DNA of 64,000 bases from contig NZ_PGVA01000011.1 in the NCBI RefSeq assembly GCF_002860125.1, positions 1 through 64,000 on the forward strand, written 5' to 3'. The stretch comes from Bacillus canaveralius (GTDB lineage Bacteria; Bacillota; Bacilli; Bacillales; Cytobacillaceae). Positions 41,001 through 53,942 of this stretch are shown here, piece by piece (within the stretch, counting starts at the first letter, position 1; every line of letters begins with the position of its first letter). The notes under the pieces are model-generated. The model saw only the letters and a program-made list of their open reading frames with translations. It did not search any database and was not told the origin of the DNA. The position numbers and the translations under genes were made by a program.

Positions 41001-41497
41001 ACGTATTTGACTTCCCTAGACAGGAAGCTGATCCTTACCTTTGTTTAGCAGACTATTTAAAATCGTCCGAAAGCCCGGAAATCGACTATGTTGGTTTTTT
41101 TGCGGTAACAGCTGGCAGAGGAATTCGCGAAGCAGCCGAAAGGTTAAAGAAGGAAGGCCGTTTCCTGGAAAGCCATGCACTGCAAGCACTCGCTTTGGAA
41201 ACTGCCGAAGGTCTGGCAGAGTTGATTCACCGGCAGATGCGCGATCGCTGGGGTTTTCCTGATCCGACAGAAATGACAATGAAAGATCGATTTTCAGCAA
41301 AGTATCAGGGGCAACGTTTTTCTTTTGGATATCCGGCCTGCCCAAATCTTGAGGATCAAGCAAAGTTGTTTAAGCTTATACGTCCAGAAGAGATCGGTAT
41401 TCATTTAACAGACGGATTTATGATGGAGCCGGAAGCTTCTGTAACAGCCATCGTGTTTGCACACCCGGAGGCACGCTACTTTAATGTTTTAAAATAG
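38051..41497 (+). CDS. metH: Cobalamin-dependent methionine synthase
   Basis: 1148 residues with all modules. The homocysteine domain (1 to about 320) has zinc ligands Cys227, Cys290 and Cys291. The pterin-binding domain (about 340-600) includes [13 protein letters not shown]. The cobalamin cap and B12 domain (about 640-870) has GDVHDIG, with His725 as lower axial ligand. The C-terminal SAM-dependent reactivation domain (about 900-1148) includes RDRWGFP and [10 protein letters not shown]. The start at 38051 lies inside the yitJ end, with GGGAGGAACGACC as SD. It ends at a terminator shared with tuf. B12 supply genes are not in the window. Confidence 0.96.
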   Translation: MSKPIFSDQIKERILIMDGAMGTMLQRAGLTAEDFGGEQYDGCNEYLNLTVPDVIEQIHYEYLEAGADIIETNTFGATSLVLNEYQLGHKAYELNKVAAQIAKKAADRASATGRPRYVAGSMGPTTKTLSVTGGTTFAALIETYEEQAIGLIDGGVDLLLLETSQDLLNVKAGYIGIERAFAKTGTTLPLMISGTIEPMGTTLAGQTIEAFYISVEHMKPAAVGLNCATGPEFMQDHIRSLANLSSTAVSCYPNAGLPDEEGQYHETPETLAKKLAGFAEQGWLNIVGGCCGTTPDHIRAIAAAMKDFKPRTINQDHSHKVSGIEPLIYDDPSLRPIMVGERSNVIGSRKFKRLISEGKYEEASEIARAQVKGGAHVIDICLADPDRDELFDMEQFIIEAVKKVKVPLVIDSTDEKVIEKALTYSQGKAIINSINLEDGEERFEAICPLIHKYGASVVVGTIDEKGMGVTAERKLEIAKRSYDLLVHKYQIRAEDIIFDPLVFPVGTGDEQYIGSAKATVEGIRLIKEQLPDTQTILGISNISFGLPPVGREILNSVFLYHCTQAGLDYALVNTEKLERFPSIPKQEVALAESLLFKTDDKSLAKFTEFYRGKKKESKSKLPAMSLAERLSYYIVEGTKEGLLPDLEKALSNYPAPLDIINGPLMEGMKEVGRLFNDNQLIVAEVLQSAEVMKASVAFLEPFMEKGAVSSSKGKIILATVKGDVHDIGKNLVEIILSNNGFHVVDLGIKVSPTDLVAAIRTEQPDIVGLSGLLVKSAQQMVLTAHDMKQAGISVPILVGGAALSRKFTDTKISREYDGIVLYAKDAMTGLTLANQLQTPDSYDKLLADKQEKITAMVEDWRTQASVSTAIKSIPEVTVKPEPVFIPKDTKRHILKNYSLSYVLPYINQQMLIGHHLGVKGKVSRLLEEQDEKALKVKAVVDSLIQESLEKDWIQPAAVYQFFPAKSDGNRVVVYSPEQHSEVLDVFDFPRQEADPYLCLADYLKSSESPEIDYVGFFAVTAGRGIREAAERLKKEGRFLESHALQALALETAEGLAELIHRQMRDRWGFPDPTEMTMKDRFSAKYQGQRFSFGYPACPNLEDQAKLFKLIRPEEIGIHLTDGFMMEPEASVTAIVFAHPEARYFNVLK

Positions 41498-41529
41498 GCC
41501 TATCAGCAGTATTTATATTCCGATACACC

Positions 41530-41565
41530 AAAAAAGCAGATGGGTCGTCACCCATCTGCTTTTTA
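41530..41565. terminator. Bidirectional terminator between metH and tuf
   Basis: AGCAGATGGGT/ACCCATCTGCT, an 11-base perfect stem (41535-41545 with 41550-41560) with a 4-base loop and A/T runs on both sides. It ends both convergent operons. Confidence 0.92.
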
Positions 41566-41575
41566 TAAACGAAAA

Positions 41576-42763
41576 TTATTCTGTGATTGTAGCAACAACG
41601 CCAGCGCCTACTGTACGTCCACCTTCACGAATAGAGAACTTAGTTCCTTCTTCGATTGCGATAGGAGCGATAAGCTCAACTGTCATTTCGATGTTGTCGC
41701 CAGGCATAACCATTTCTACGCCTTCAGGAAGGTTACAAATACCAGTTACGTCAGTTGTACGGAAGTAAAACTGAGGACGGTAGTTTGTGAAGAATGGAGT
41801 ATGACGTCCACCTTCTTCTTTTGATAAAACGTAAACTTCAGCTTTGAATTTTACGTGTGGAGTGATTGAACCTGGCTTTGCTAATACTTGGCCACGTTGG
41901 ATTTCTTCACGTGCAACACCACGAAGAAGGGCACCAATGTTGTCACCAGCTTCAGCGAAGTCAAGAAGCTTACGGAACATTTCAACTCCAGTTACCGTAG
42001 TTGATTTTGGCTCTTCAGTTAAACCGATGATGTCGATAACGTCACCAACTTTAACTTGTCCGCGCTCAACACGACCTGTCGCAACAGTTCCACGTCCTGT
42101 GATTGAGAAAACGTCCTCAACAGGCATCATGAAAGGCTTGTCAGTGTCACGGGTTGGAGTTGGGATGTATTCGTCAACAGCAGCCATAAGTTCAACGATT
42201 TTTTCTTCCCAAGCAGCATCTCCTTCAAGAGCTTTAAGGGCAGAACCTTTGATTACAGGAATATCGTCACCAGGGAAATCATATTCAGAAAGAAGGTCAC
42301 GAACTTCCATTTCTACTAATTCAAGTAGCTCTTCGTCGTCAACCATGTCACACTTGTTCATGAAAACAACAAGGAAAGGTACACCTACTTGACGAGAAAG
42401 AAGGATGTGCTCACGAGTTTGTGGCATTGGGCCATCAGCAGCAGAAACAACAAGAATTCCGCCGTCCATTTGAGCAGCACCAGTGATCATGTTCTTAACA
42501 TAGTCAGCATGTCCCGGGCAGTCAACGTGTGCATAGTGACGGCTAGCTGTTTCATACTCAACGTGTGCAGTTGAGATTGTGATTCCACGCTCACGCTCTT
42601 CAGGAGCTGCGTCGATTTGATCGTATGCACGAGCTTCTGCACCACCAGCTTTAGCAAGAACAGTAGTGATTGCAGCAGTTAAAGTTGTTTTACCATGGTC
42701 AACGTGACCAATTGTACCGATGTTAACGTGTGGCTTTGAGCGATCGAATTTAGCTTTTGCCAT
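41576..42763 (-). CDS. tuf: Elongation factor Tu
   Basis: A 395-residue GTPase delivering aminoacyl-tRNA to the ribosome. GTP-binding motifs are GHVDHGKTT (residues about 18-26), DCPGHADY and NKCDM. The SD is AAGGAGGATTTTCC. A 121-base gap with a small hairpin separates it from fusA, which may allow extra control or processing. It is last in the str operon. Confidence 0.99.
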   Translation of the reverse strand: MAKAKFDRSKPHVNIGTIGHVDHGKTTLTAAITTVLAKAGGAEARAYDQIDAAPEERERGITISTAHVEYETASRHYAHVDCPGHADYVKNMITGAAQMDGGILVVSAADGPMPQTREHILLSRQVGVPFLVVFMNKCDMVDDEELLELVEMEVRDLLSEYDFPGDDIPVIKGSALKALEGDAAWEEKIVELMAAVDEYIPTPTRDTDKPFMMPVEDVFSITGRGTVATGRVERGQVKVGDVIDIIGLTEEPKSTTVTGVEMFRKLLDFAEAGDNIGALLRGVAREEIQRGQVLAKPGSITPHVKFKAEVYVLSKEEGGRHTPFFTNYRPQFYFRTTDVTGICNLPEGVEMVMPGDNIEMTVELIAPIAIEEGTKFSIREGGRTVGAGVVATITE

Positions 42764-42807
42764 TAGGAAAATCCTCCTTTGGATATTAAAATTAAGTATA
42801 TTTATGG

Positions 42808-42838
42808 GCTGTGAATAAGTTTAGGCTTTAGTCACAGC
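42808..42838 (-). other. Hairpin in the tuf leader
   Basis: GCTGTGA (42832-42838 on the minus strand) pairs with TCACAGC (42808-42814), with a 17-base loop and no T run. It is possibly an mRNA processing or stability element in the fusA-tuf gap. Confidence 0.4.
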
Positions 42839-42884
42839 TCCATGCTTACATAGTAGTTATACTTTATTAAAGGGTGAAAATCAA

Positions 42885-44963
42885 TTATTCACCTTTATTT
42901 TTTTTGATGATTTCTTCAGAAATTGATTTTGGTACTTCTTCGTAATGGTCAAAGTGCATTGAGAATGTTCCACGTCCTTGCGTATTTGAACGCAATGATG
43001 TTGCATAGCCGAACATTTCAGAAAGTGGAACCATTGCGCGAACAACTTGAGCGTTTCCGCGTGCTTCCATACCTTCTACACGTCCACGACGGGAAGTAAC
43101 ATCTCCCATGATATCTCCCATGTATTCCTCTGGAATGACAACTTCAACCTTCATGACAGGTTCAAGGATAACAGGGTTACATTTGGAAGCTGCGTTTCTA
43201 AGAGCCATTGATGCAGCGATCTTAAACGCCATTTCACTGGAGTCAACATCATGGTAAGAACCATCAAACAATCTTGCTTTAATATCTACTAATGGATATC
43301 CGGCAAGAACACCTCTGCCAAGAGCATCTTCAAGACCTGCTTGTACAGCCGGGATGTATTCACGAGGAACTACACCACCAACGATTCCATTTTCGAATTC
43401 AAAGCCTTTACCTTCTTCGTTTGGAGCAAATTCAATCCAAACGTGTCCGTATTGCCCGCGTCCACCAGATTGGCGCGCGAATTTCCCTTCAACTTGTGCT
43501 GAACTGCGGAAAGTTTCGCGGTAAGCAACCTGAGGTGCACCAACATTAGCTTCTACTTTGAATTCACGGCGCATACGGTCAACAAGAATATCAAGGTGAA
43601 GTTCACCCATACCGGCGATGATTACTTGGCCAGTTTCTTGATCTGTATGTGCTCTGAATGTTGGATCTTCTTCTTGCAGCTTTTGAAGAGCTGTAGTCAT
43701 CTTGTCCTGGTCCGCTTTTGATTTAGGTTCAATTGAAAGCGAGATAACAGGCTCTGGGAATTCCATAGATTCAAGAATGACAAGATTCTTTTCATCACAC
43801 AGAGTATCACCAGTAGTTGTATCTTTAAGACCAACTGCGGCAGCGATATCCCCTGCATATACTTGTGAAATCTCTTCACGGCTGTTCGCATGCATTTGCA
43901 GGATACGTCCTACACGCTCACGCTTGCCTTTAGTAGAGTTCTGTACATAAGAACCTGAGCTCAATGTACCAGAGTATACACGGAAGAATGTAAGCTTTCC
44001 AACATAAGGGTCTGTCATTACTTTAAATGCAAGAGCTGAAAATGGCTCTTCATCGCTTGAATGGCGTTCAATCACTTCTTCCGAATCAGGAAGTGTACCT
44101 TTAATTGCTGGTACATCGAGCGGAGATGGAAGATAGTCGATTACGGCATCAAGCATCGGTTGAACACCTTTGTTTTTGAAAGCTGATCCACAGATTACCG
44201 GGTAGAATTCAACGTTTACTGTACCTTTACGAATTGCCGCTTTCAGCTCTTCGTTAGAGATTTCCTCTCCACCAAGGTATTTCTCCATTAAGTCTTCGTC
44301 AAACTCAGCTACCGCTTCAATTAACTTTTCGCGGTACTCTTCAGCTTGATCCATGTATTCTGCAGGGATATCACGCTCTTCGACTTCTGTGCCCAGATCG
44401 TTGCCGTAGAATGTAGCTTTCATTTCAACTAAGTCAATGATGCCTTCGAATGCATCTTCAGCACCGATTGGCAATTGAATAGCAGCTGCATTTGCCTGCA
44501 AACGGTCATGCAAAGTTTTCAAAGAGTATAAGAAGTCCGCACCGATTTTGTCCATTTTATTAACGAACACAACACGCGGAACTCCGTATGTTGTAGCCTG
44601 GCGCCAAACAGTTTCTGTTTGCGGTTCTACACCGGATTGGGCATCAAGAACAGCTACCGCACCATCAAGTACACGGAGGGAACGTTCAACTTCAACTGTA
44701 AAGTCTACGTGTCCCGGTGTATCGATAATGTTTACACGATGGCCTTTCCATTGAGCAGTTGTTGCAGCAGAAGTAATTGTAATCCCGCGCTCCTGCTCTT
44801 GCTCCATCCAGTCCATTTGAGACGCGCCTTCATGAGTTTCACCGATCTTATGGATACGGCCAGTATAATAAAGCACGCGCTCAGTTGTAGTTGTTTTACC
44901 GGCATCGATGTGTGCCATGATGCCGATATTACGTGTATTGTCCAAGGAGAACTCTCTTGCCAT
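42885..44963 (-). CDS. fusA: Elongation factor G
   Basis: A 692-residue translocase GTPase with five domains. The G motifs are [19 protein letters not shown] and [23 protein letters not shown] in domain IV is typical. It is the full-length canonical form, with no sign of the fusidic-acid-resistant or mitochondrial-like paralogues. It lies between rpsG and tuf. Confidence 0.99.
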   Translation of the reverse strand: MAREFSLDNTRNIGIMAHIDAGKTTTTERVLYYTGRIHKIGETHEGASQMDWMEQEQERGITITSAATTAQWKGHRVNIIDTPGHVDFTVEVERSLRVLDGAVAVLDAQSGVEPQTETVWRQATTYGVPRVVFVNKMDKIGADFLYSLKTLHDRLQANAAAIQLPIGAEDAFEGIIDLVEMKATFYGNDLGTEVEERDIPAEYMDQAEEYREKLIEAVAEFDEDLMEKYLGGEEISNEELKAAIRKGTVNVEFYPVICGSAFKNKGVQPMLDAVIDYLPSPLDVPAIKGTLPDSEEVIERHSSDEEPFSALAFKVMTDPYVGKLTFFRVYSGTLSSGSYVQNSTKGKRERVGRILQMHANSREEISQVYAGDIAAAVGLKDTTTGDTLCDEKNLVILESMEFPEPVISLSIEPKSKADQDKMTTALQKLQEEDPTFRAHTDQETGQVIIAGMGELHLDILVDRMRREFKVEANVGAPQVAYRETFRSSAQVEGKFARQSGGRGQYGHVWIEFAPNEEGKGFEFENGIVGGVVPREYIPAVQAGLEDALGRGVLAGYPLVDIKARLFDGSYHDVDSSEMAFKIAASMALRNAASKCNPVILEPVMKVEVVIPEEYMGDIMGDVTSRRGRVEGMEARGNAQVVRAMVPLSEMFGYATSLRSNTQGRGTFSMHFDHYEEVPKSISEEIIKKNKGE

Positions 44964-45014
44964 TTGGTCTTTCTCCTTCCTAGTATCAATGTTTTAATTA
45001 GAGTGCAAATAATT

Positions 45015-46004
<990 letters not shown>

Positions 46005-46054
46005 TTAAAACAAAAAACAAAGTTCTTGCATGTATCATACTGCAAAAACAGTTT

Positions 46055-46303
46055 TTAAACGATTATTGCGACCGCTGAGGCACCCACTTCAATACCGCAT
46101 GCCTTACCAAGTTTTTTCATGGAACACACATGGGAAATCGGTATGTCCATTTCCGTGGCTGTTTGCTTGATCTTTGCTATTACCCTTGGGTCAGCATCGT
46201 CAGCAACAACTAGTTCAATGGCTTTACCGGATTGAAGCGCCTTAACCGTCTGTTTTGTTCCTACGATAATTTTCTTAGCCTGAATTACTTTTTCATAAGA
46301 CAT
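46055..46303 (-). CDS. rplGB: L7Ae-family K-turn-binding protein YbxF
   Basis: 82 residues. It starts [20 protein letters not shown] and has [14 protein letters not shown] and the C-terminal [10 protein letters not shown] of the L7Ae/L30e/S12e fold. The B. subtilis homologue binds kink-turn RNA. It is first gene of the str operon here, with its own strong promoter and separated from rpoC by a terminator. Confidence 0.93.
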   Translation of the reverse strand: MSYEKVIQAKKIIVGTKQTVKALQSGKAIELVVADDADPRVIAKIKQTATEMDIPISHVCSMKKLGKACGIEVGASAVAIIV

Positions 46304-46348
46304 TTATCATATCCTCCAAAGCACCAGGTAAATAGGAGCACCTTTGCT

Positions 46349-46377
46349 ATATTAACATTTTGCTATAAGGATGTCAA
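46349..46377 (-). promoter_or_regulatory. str operon promoter ahead of ybxF
   Basis: Minus strand: -35 TTGACA (46372-46377), a 17-base spacer and -10 TAATAT (46349-46354). It lies downstream of the rpoC terminator, so the str operon can be expressed independently of rpoBC. Confidence 0.82.
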
Positions 46378-46426
46378 CATTGTAAAAGGTTTTTTTAAAA
46401 AGTTATATATCATAATTCTTTTTTTA

Positions 46427-46474
46427 GAAATAAAAGCGGTACTTACGGTGTGTTCGACCGTGCAAGTACCGCTT
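46427..46474 (-). terminator. Terminator after rpoC
   Basis: AAGCGGTACTT (minus strand, 46464-46474) pairs with AAGTACCGCTT (46434-46444), with an inner ACGGT/ACCGT pair, followed by TTATTT. It lies about 15 bases after the rpoC stop. Confidence 0.75.
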
Positions 46475-46489
46475 AATTATTAAGCTTTT

Positions 46490-49400
46490 TTACTCAACCG
46501 TTATAGCATCTTCAAGCGTATCTTCTTTAAGAAGCGGCTCCGCTTTTCGATACCGCTGCATGCCGGTTCCGGCTGGTACAAGCTTGCCGATAATAACGTT
46601 CTCTTTCAGGCCTAGAAGTTCATCGCGCTTGCCTTTGATCGCAGCATCGGTAAGAACCCTTGTTGTTTCCTGGAAGGAAGCCGCTGAAAGGAATGAATCT
46701 GTTTCAAGCGATGCTTTTGTGATTCCAAGCAATACCGGTCTTCCTGTCGCCGGAAGTTTTCCAGAGAGAAGTGCTTTTTCGTTTGCATCGGTAAACTGAT
46801 GGATCTCGAGAAGCGTTCCTGGAAGAACATCGGTTTCTCCAGCATCGATCACGCGCACTTTCCGAAGCATCTGGCGGACCATTACTTCGATGTGCTTATC
46901 GCCGATTTCAACGCCCTGCATCCGGTATACCTTTTGCACTTCGCGAAGCAAGTATTCCTGAACAGCTCTAACATCTCTAACTTTGAGCAATTCTTTCGGA
47001 TCAATAGAACCTTCCGTAAGTTCCTCTCCGCGCTCGACTCGATCGTTCACAGCCACTTTTAAGCGGGCAGTGTACGGAGCATTATACGTACGGGATTCCA
47101 CTTCACCTTGAACGACGATCTCATGCTGGCGGTCTTTTCCTTCGTTAATTCCGACAACCGTTCCCGCAAGCTCTGAGATAACCGCTTGCCCTTTAGGATT
47201 CCGTGCTTCAAACAGCTCCTGGATACGAGGCAGACCCTGCGTAATATCGTCACCAGCAACTCCGCCTGTATGGAAAGTACGCATCGTTAACTGGGTACCC
47301 GGTTCACCAATTGATTGAGCAGCAATGATACCAACTGCTTCGCCAACTTCAACCTCTTGGCCGGTTGCCAGGTTGCGGCCGTAACATTTTTTACATACAC
47401 CATGGCGGGTATTACATGTGAAAGCAGACCGGATATTTACTTCTTCAATATTAGCTGCAACGATCTCTGTAGCAATATCTTCGGAAATTAAGCCGTTTGC
47501 TTCAACAATCACATTGTTTGTTTCAGGATGCCTGATCGCATTTCTTACATGACGGCCAATTAATCGTTCCTCAAGAGATTCGATTACTTCCGTGCCGTCT
47601 TTAAGCGCTCTGATCAACAAGCCTCGGTCCGTTCCGCAATCATCCTCACGAACAATCACATCCTGGGCGACATCAACAAGGCGACGAGTCAAGTAACCTG
47701 AGTCAGCTGTTTTAAGGGCTGTATCAGCAAGACCTTTACGGGCACCGTGTGTGGAAATAAAGTACTCCAGTACTGTTAAGCCTTCACGGAAGCTGGACTT
47801 GATCGGTAATTCGATAATCCGGCCGGCCGGGTTGGCCATCAGACCGCGCATCCCGGCTAACTGGGTAAAGTTAGACGCGTTACCACGGGCACCTGAATCA
47901 CTCATCATAAAGATCGGATTCGTTTTATCAAGAGATTTCATCAGCTTCGCTTGAATGTTATCTTTCGCAGCACTCCAGATTGAAATAACCCGGTCATAGC
48001 GCTCATCTTCAGTAATGAGACCGCGTCTGAACTGCTTTAAGACATTATCAACCTTGCCTTGCGCTTCTTGAATAATCTCCTGCTTTTCTTTTAATACAAC
48101 GATATCCGCGACACCAACTGTAATTCCAGCTCTGGTAGAGTGCCTGAATCCAAGGTCTTTCATGCGGTCAAGCATTTTCGACGTTTCTGTGATTTTGAAA
48201 CGTTTAAACACTTCAGCGATAATGTTTCCAAGGATTTTCTTTTTAAACGGATCGACAAGCGGCATTCCGCTAATGACTGATTTAACGTCAGAACCCGGCT
48301 CTACAAAGTATCTTTCTGGAGTTTTCTCCTCAAGATTTTGTTTAGTAGGCTCATTAATATACGGGAATGTCGAAGGCAAAATCTCATTAAAGATAAGCTT
48401 TCCTACAGTTGTAATCATCAGCTTTTTGTTTTGTTCTTCTGTAAATGTCTGGTTGTTTAACGATCCGGCATGAACCGCAACTCTTGTATGCAAATGGACA
48501 TAGCCGTTTTGGTAAGCAATCAGTGCTTCGTTTGTATCTTTAAAAATCATGCCTTCCCCGACAGAACCTTCGCGCTCGACCGTTAGGTAGTAGTTACCTA
48601 ATACCATATCCTGTGATGGAGTAACAACCGGCTTACCGTCTTTAGGGTTCAGGATGTTTTGAGCAGCGAGCATGAGAAGTCTTGCTTCTGCTTGCGCTTC
48701 TGCAGACAATGGAACGTGAACTGCCATTTGGTCACCGTCAAAGTCGGCATTGTATGCTGTACATACAAGCGGATGAAGACGGATTGCACGGCCTTCCACC
48801 AATGTCGGTTCAAACGCCTGGATACCAAGTCTATGAAGAGTTGGGGCCCGGTTAAGCAATACAGGGTGCTCTTTAATGACGTCTTCAAGCACATCCCAGA
48901 TTTCTGGTGACACTCTTTCAATTTTGCGCTTAGCCGATTTGATGTTATGGGCTAAACCTTTTTCTACAAGCTCTTTCATCACAAACGGTTTAAACAGTTC
49001 AAGAGCCATTTCCTTCGGCAATCCACATTGATACATCTTTAAATTCGGGCCTACGACGATTACAGAACGGCCAGAATAGTCAACACGTTTTCCCAAAAGG
49101 TTTTGGCGGAACCGTCCCTGTTTACCTTTAAGCATGTGAGAGAGAGATTTTAACGGACGGTTACCAGGTCCTGTTACCGGACGGCCGCGGCGGCCGTTAT
49201 CGATGAGTGCATCAACCGCCTCCTGGAGCATCCGCTTTTCATTTTGAACAATGATGCTTGGAGCGCCTAAATCCAACAAGCGCTTTAAACGGTTGTTACG
49301 ATTGATTACACGGCGGTAAAGGTCGTTTAAATCCGAAGTTGCAAAACGGCCTCCATCTAATTGCACCATTGGACGAAGCTCAGGCGGAATTACAGGAAGA

Positions 49401-50089
49401 ACGTCTAAAATCATCCATGACGGTTCATTTCCTGAACCACGGAAAGCTTCCAGTACTTCAAGGCGTTTAATCGCACGAGTACGGCGCTGGCCCTGGGCTG
49501 TTCTCAGTTCTTCTTTAAGCGTATCGACATCTTTATCCAAATCAATGTCGGAAAGAAGCTTTTTAATCGCTTCAGCACCCATCGAAGCCTGGAACTTATT
49601 TCCGTATTTATCACGATATGCCCGGTATTCTTTTTCAGAAAGGAGCTGTTTCTTTTCAAGAGCAGTATCGCCAGTTTCCGTCACCACGTAAGAGGCAAAG
49701 TAGATGACTTCTTCAAGTGCCCGGGGGGACATGTCAAGAACAAGTCCCATCCGGCTTGGAATCCCTTTAAAATACCAAATATGAGATACAGGTGCAGCAA
49801 GCTCAATATGGCCCATGCGCTCACGGCGAACCTTCGCTCGGGTTACTTCAACGCCACATCGGTCACAAACTACCCCTTTGTAACGGACACGCTTATATTT
49901 GCCGCAATGACATTCCCAATCCTTTTGTGGACCGAAAATACGCTCACAAAACAAGCCGTCTTTTTCTGGTTTTAATGTACGATAGTTAATCGTTTCTGGC
50001 TTCTTAACCTCACCGAAAGACCATGAACGGATTTTGTCCGGTGACGCAAGACCAATCTTCATATACTCAAAATTATTTACATCTAGCAA
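46490..50089 (-). CDS. rpoC: RNA polymerase subunit beta-prime
   Basis: 1199 residues. The N-terminal zinc-binding CHCG and CDRCG, the catalytic [12 protein letters not shown] with three Mg-binding Asp, the bridge-helix/trigger-loop [16 protein letters not shown] and a second zinc site ([13 protein letters not shown]) are all present. The start is TTG 50089 with GGGAGG upstream. It follows rpoB by 53 bases. Confidence 0.99.
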   Translation of the reverse strand: MLDVNNFEYMKIGLASPDKIRSWSFGEVKKPETINYRTLKPEKDGLFCERIFGPQKDWECHCGKYKRVRYKGVVCDRCGVEVTRAKVRRERMGHIELAAPVSHIWYFKGIPSRMGLVLDMSPRALEEVIYFASYVVTETGDTALEKKQLLSEKEYRAYRDKYGNKFQASMGAEAIKKLLSDIDLDKDVDTLKEELRTAQGQRRTRAIKRLEVLEAFRGSGNEPSWMILDVLPVIPPELRPMVQLDGGRFATSDLNDLYRRVINRNNRLKRLLDLGAPSIIVQNEKRMLQEAVDALIDNGRRGRPVTGPGNRPLKSLSHMLKGKQGRFRQNLLGKRVDYSGRSVIVVGPNLKMYQCGLPKEMALELFKPFVMKELVEKGLAHNIKSAKRKIERVSPEIWDVLEDVIKEHPVLLNRAPTLHRLGIQAFEPTLVEGRAIRLHPLVCTAYNADFDGDQMAVHVPLSAEAQAEARLLMLAAQNILNPKDGKPVVTPSQDMVLGNYYLTVEREGSVGEGMIFKDTNEALIAYQNGYVHLHTRVAVHAGSLNNQTFTEEQNKKLMITTVGKLIFNEILPSTFPYINEPTKQNLEEKTPERYFVEPGSDVKSVISGMPLVDPFKKKILGNIIAEVFKRFKITETSKMLDRMKDLGFRHSTRAGITVGVADIVVLKEKQEIIQEAQGKVDNVLKQFRRGLITEDERYDRVISIWSAAKDNIQAKLMKSLDKTNPIFMMSDSGARGNASNFTQLAGMRGLMANPAGRIIELPIKSSFREGLTVLEYFISTHGARKGLADTALKTADSGYLTRRLVDVAQDVIVREDDCGTDRGLLIRALKDGTEVIESLEERLIGRHVRNAIRHPETNNVIVEANGLISEDIATEIVAANIEEVNIRSAFTCNTRHGVCKKCYGRNLATGQEVEVGEAVGIIAAQSIGEPGTQLTMRTFHTGGVAGDDITQGLPRIQELFEARNPKGQAVISELAGTVVGINEGKDRQHEIVVQGEVESRTYNAPYTARLKVAVNDRVERGEELTEGSIDPKELLKVRDVRAVQEYLLREVQKVYRMQGVEIGDKHIEVMVRQMLRKVRVIDAGETDVLPGTLLEIHQFTDANEKALLSGKLPATGRPVLLGITKASLETDSFLSAASFQETTRVLTDAAIKGKRDELLGLKENVIIGKLVPAGTGMQRYRKAEPLLKEDTLEDAITVE

Positions 50090-50142
50090 GGGGCCTACCT
50101 CCCTTTCGATCTCTAGGTTTTACCCTTATTGCTGAATCGGGA

Positions 50143-53100
50143 TTATTCTTTGATTCCAACTTTTTCCGATACAGAGTCCTCTGGTTCCGGTGCGATCGTT
50201 AATGATTCAGCCTGCCCGAGCTCCTCATCATCTTCCGTGTCACGCATTTCTATTTCTTCTTCATCACCTGAAAGGATTTTAACATCCATACCCAAACTTT
50301 GAAGTTCTTTCATTAATACTTTGAATGATTCTGGAACACCTGGTTCCGGAACATTTTCACCTTTGACAATTGCTTCGTACGTTTTCACACGGCCAACGAC
50401 ATCATCTGATTTAACGGTTAAAATTTCTTGCAATGTGTACGCAGCACCGTATGCTTCTAACGCCCAAACTTCCATCTCACCAAAACGCTGTCCGCCGAAT
50501 TGAGCTTTACCTCCAAGCGGCTGCTGGGTAACAAGTGAGTAAGGTCCAGTTGAACGGGCATGCAGCTTATCGTCAACCATGTGGGCAAGCTTGATCATAT
50601 ACATAACACCGACAGAAACGCGGTTATCAAATGGTTCACCTGTACGTCCATCATATAAAATGGTTTTCGCATCACGGGCCATTCCGGCTTCTTCGATCGT
50701 TGACCAAACGTCCTCCTCACGCGCTCCGTCAAATACTGGAGAAGCAACGTGAATGCCAAGGCTTCTTGCCGCCATGCCAAGATGAAGCTCAAGTACCTGT
50801 CCGATGTTCATCCTTGATGGTACCCCGAGCGGATTTAACATAATATCGACAGGTGTACCGTCTGGAAGGAACGGCATGTTTTCTTCTGGAAGAATTCTTG
50901 AGATAACCCCTTTGTTTCCATGGCGTCCCGCCATTTTGTCACCCTCGGAAATTTTCCGTTTTTGGACAATATAAGCACGGACGAGCTGGTTAACACCAGG
51001 TGGTAATTCATCGCCATCTTCACGGTTAAACACTTTAACATCGAGAACAATTCCGCCGCCGCCGTGTGGCACACGAAGGGATGTATCTCTTACTTCACGG
51101 GCTTTTTCGCCAAAAATAGCATGAAGGAGGCGTTCTTCGGCAGTCAGTTCAGTTACACCTTTAGGAGTAACCTTTCCAACAAGCAAGTCGCCGTCTTTCA
51201 CTTCAGCACCAATCCGAATAATTCCACGCTCATCCAGGTTGCGAAGGGCATCTTCCCCGACGTTCGGGATATCACGGGTAATTTCTTCCGGCCCAAGCTT
51301 CGTGTCACGAGACTCTGATTCATATTCTTCAATATGGATAGATGTATATACATCGTCTTTTACAAGACGTTCACTCATAATGATTGCATCTTCATAGTTA
51401 TAGCCATCCCATGTCATGAAAGCGACGAGAACATTACGGCCAAGCGCAAGCTCACCTTTTTCCATCGAAGGGCCGTCTGCAAGGATTTCTCCTTTTACGA
51501 CACGGTCGCCGACACTGACAATCGGACGCTGGTTATAACATGTACCCTGGTTTGAACGGATGAATTTTAACATCCGATATTTATCAAAGTCACCTTTGAC
51601 TTCCTGGCCATCAACTTCCTTGATTCGGCGCACCCAAACCTCGCGGGCTTCAACATGTTCAACAATTCCTTCATGCTTGCAGATAACCGCAGCACCAGAA
51701 TCTTTTGCCGATACGTATTCCATACCAGTACCTACTCGTGGCGCTTCCGGCTGCATAAGCGGAACTGCCTGACGCTGCATGTTTGCACCCATTAATGCAC
51801 GGTTAGAGTCGTCGTTTTCCAGGAACGGTATACAAGCTGTTGCAGCAGATACCACCTGCTTTGGAGACACATCCATATAATCGACGCGGTCTCTTGGAAC
51901 GACTGTATTTTCTCCACGGAAACGGGCAATGACTTCCTCATCAAGGAAAGCACCGTCTTCACCAAGAGGGACATTCGCCTGGGCAACTACATAATTATCT
52001 TCTTCATCAGCGGTCATGTAATCGATCTGCCCGGTTACTTTTCCTGTTTCCGGGTTAACACGGCGATATGGAGTTTCAATAAAGCCGAATCGATTTACTT
52101 TTGCAAACGATGATAAAGAGTTAATCAATCCAATATTCGGGCCCTCCGGCGTCTCAATTGGACACATGCGGCCATAGTGCGAATAGTGGACATCGCGGAC
52201 TTCAAAGCCTGCACGCTCACGCGTTAAACCACCAGGTCCCAATGCAGACAAACGCCTTTTATGCGTTAATTCTGCAAGCGGGTTTGTTTGGTCCATAAAC
52301 TGAGACAGCTGTGAGCTTCCAAAGAATTCTTTGATCGAAGCAATAACAGGACGAATATTAATCAGCTGCTGAGGCGTGATCGTATTTGTGTCCTGGATCG
52401 ACATTCTTTCGCGCACGACGCGTTCCATACGGGACAATCCGATTCGGAATTGATTTTGCAGCAATTCTCCGACAGAGCGCAAACGCCTGTTGCCGAGATG
52501 GTCAATATCGTCTGTATCGCCTACTCCATGCAGAAGATTAAAGAAATAGCTTATTGAAGCAAAAATATCTGAAGGTGTAATATTCTTCACCGTCTCTTCA
52601 ACATAAGCATTACCTAAAACATTGATTTCTTTTTCCCCTTCATCATTCGGTGCATAAATCTTAATCGTTTGCATCACAATGTCATGATCCACTACACCGT
52701 CAGTAGCAGCGAAAGTTTTAAAACCAATATTCTTTTCTAAATGAGGAAGGACCCGATCCAGTGTACGCCGGTCTAAAGTCGTCCCTTTTTCAGCAATAAT
52801 TTCACCAGTTTCAGGGTCTACAAGCGTTTCCGCAAGACGCTGCCCAAATAACCGGTTTTTAATATGAAGTTTCTTATTAATCTTATAGCGCCCTACATTT
52901 GCCAAATCGTAGCGTTTTGGGTCAAAGAATCGGGACACAAGCAAACTTTTTGCGTTTTCGACTGTTGGCGGCTCGCCCGGGCGCAGACGCTCATATATTT
53001 CTAATAGAGCTTTGTCTGTGCTTTCTGTGTTATCCTTTTCAAGCGTGTTGCGAATATACTCGTTATCACCAATTAAATCGATGATCTCTTGATCGGAGCC

Positions 53101-53703
53101 AAACCCGAGAGCACGCAAAAGAACCGTAACGGGCAGCTTCCTCGTACGATCTATTCTTACATATACGACGTCCTTGGCATCTGTTTCATACTCAAGCCAA
53201 GCGCCGCGATTCGGAATTACTGTTGCAGTAAAACCTTTTTTTCCATTTTTATCGAGCTTTCCGCTATAGTAAACACTCGGAGAGCGGACTAACTGGGAAA
53301 CAATGACACGCTCTGCGCCATTAATCACAAATGTGCCTGTTTCAGTCATAAGCGGGAAGTCACCCATAAAGACGTCCTGGTCTTTTACTTCGCCTGTTTC
53401 TTTGTTTACAAGACGAACTTTAACACGCAAAGGTGCTGAATATGTTACATCTCGTTCTTTTGAATCTTCAACTGAATACTTTGGTTCGCCAAGACTGTAG
53501 TCAATAAATTCAAGCGATAGGTTACCAGTAAAGTCCTCAATCGGTGAAATATCCTGGAACATTTCACGCAAACCTTCATCAAGAAACCATTGATATGAAG
53601 AGGTTTGGATCTCAATTAAGTTTGGTAATTCTAAAACTTCACTGATTCGTGCATAACTTCTCCGTTGGCGGTGTCGTCCATACTGAACTAGTTGACCTGT
53701 CAA
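50143..53703 (-). CDS. rpoB: RNA polymerase subunit beta
   Basis: 1186 residues. The rifampicin-binding segment ([20 protein letters not shown], then [11 protein letters not shown]) is wild type, and the C-terminal [19 protein letters not shown] is conserved. The start is TTG 53703 ([11 protein letters not shown]) with GGGGTG 6 bases upstream, as in B. subtilis; the GTG at 53712 is the SD itself. The last 40 residues are acidic. A leader hairpin lies at 53747-53778. Confidence 0.99.
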   Translation of the reverse strand: MTGQLVQYGRHRQRRSYARISEVLELPNLIEIQTSSYQWFLDEGLREMFQDISPIEDFTGNLSLEFIDYSLGEPKYSVEDSKERDVTYSAPLRVKVRLVNKETGEVKDQDVFMGDFPLMTETGTFVINGAERVIVSQLVRSPSVYYSGKLDKNGKKGFTATVIPNRGAWLEYETDAKDVVYVRIDRTRKLPVTVLLRALGFGSDQEIIDLIGDNEYIRNTLEKDNTESTDKALLEIYERLRPGEPPTVENAKSLLVSRFFDPKRYDLANVGRYKINKKLHIKNRLFGQRLAETLVDPETGEIIAEKGTTLDRRTLDRVLPHLEKNIGFKTFAATDGVVDHDIVMQTIKIYAPNDEGEKEINVLGNAYVEETVKNITPSDIFASISYFFNLLHGVGDTDDIDHLGNRRLRSVGELLQNQFRIGLSRMERVVRERMSIQDTNTITPQQLINIRPVIASIKEFFGSSQLSQFMDQTNPLAELTHKRRLSALGPGGLTRERAGFEVRDVHYSHYGRMCPIETPEGPNIGLINSLSSFAKVNRFGFIETPYRRVNPETGKVTGQIDYMTADEEDNYVVAQANVPLGEDGAFLDEEVIARFRGENTVVPRDRVDYMDVSPKQVVSAATACIPFLENDDSNRALMGANMQRQAVPLMQPEAPRVGTGMEYVSAKDSGAAVICKHEGIVEHVEAREVWVRRIKEVDGQEVKGDFDKYRMLKFIRSNQGTCYNQRPIVSVGDRVVKGEILADGPSMEKGELALGRNVLVAFMTWDGYNYEDAIIMSERLVKDDVYTSIHIEEYESESRDTKLGPEEITRDIPNVGEDALRNLDERGIIRIGAEVKDGDLLVGKVTPKGVTELTAEERLLHAIFGEKAREVRDTSLRVPHGGGGIVLDVKVFNREDGDELPPGVNQLVRAYIVQKRKISEGDKMAGRHGNKGVISRILPEENMPFLPDGTPVDIMLNPLGVPSRMNIGQVLELHLGMAARSLGIHVASPVFDGAREEDVWSTIEEAGMARDAKTILYDGRTGEPFDNRVSVGVMYMIKLAHMVDDKLHARSTGPYSLVTQQPLGGKAQFGGQRFGEMEVWALEAYGAAYTLQEILTVKSDDVVGRVKTYEAIVKGENVPEPGVPESFKVLMKELQSLGMDVKILSGDEEEIEMRDTEDDEELGQAESLTIAPEPEDSVSEKVGIKE

Positions 53704-53746
53704 CTGATTCACCCCTCAAATCAAGCGTTATAATTGGATCTATACC

Positions 53747-53778
53747 GTCTTACCGGGTACAAGTCCCTTCCGTAAGAC
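53747..53778 (-). other. Hairpin in the rpoB leader
   Basis: Minus strand GTCTTAC (53772-53778) pairs with GTAAGAC (53747-53753), with an inner GGG/CCC pair. It lies about 45 bases before the start codon and no T run follows, so it is more likely an mRNA element than a terminator. Confidence 0.45.
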
Positions 53779-53862
53779 AAAAAGAAAAAGGGTTTTTAAC
53801 TCAAAAACCACATTTTCATATTACGAACTATTATTTTGTTATTTTCTCCTTAAACAACCAAA

Positions 53863-53891
53863 TTTATACAACGATTGTTTAATTTAGCTAA
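53863..53891 (-). promoter_or_regulatory. Possible rpoB promoter
   Basis: Minus strand: -35 TTAGCT (53886-53891), a 17-base spacer and -10 TATAAA (53863-53868). The -35 is weak, but a promoter is expected between ybxB and rpoB. Confidence 0.35.
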
Positions 53892-53942
53892 TATCCTGAA
53901 TATAATATATTGGCATTTTATAATATTAACATAGTCAAAAAT

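Noticed and set aside
41844-42392. 182-codon plus-strand frame inside tuf
   Set aside because: Antisense shadow caused by the codon bias of EF-Tu; Ser- and Thr-rich with no real protein features.
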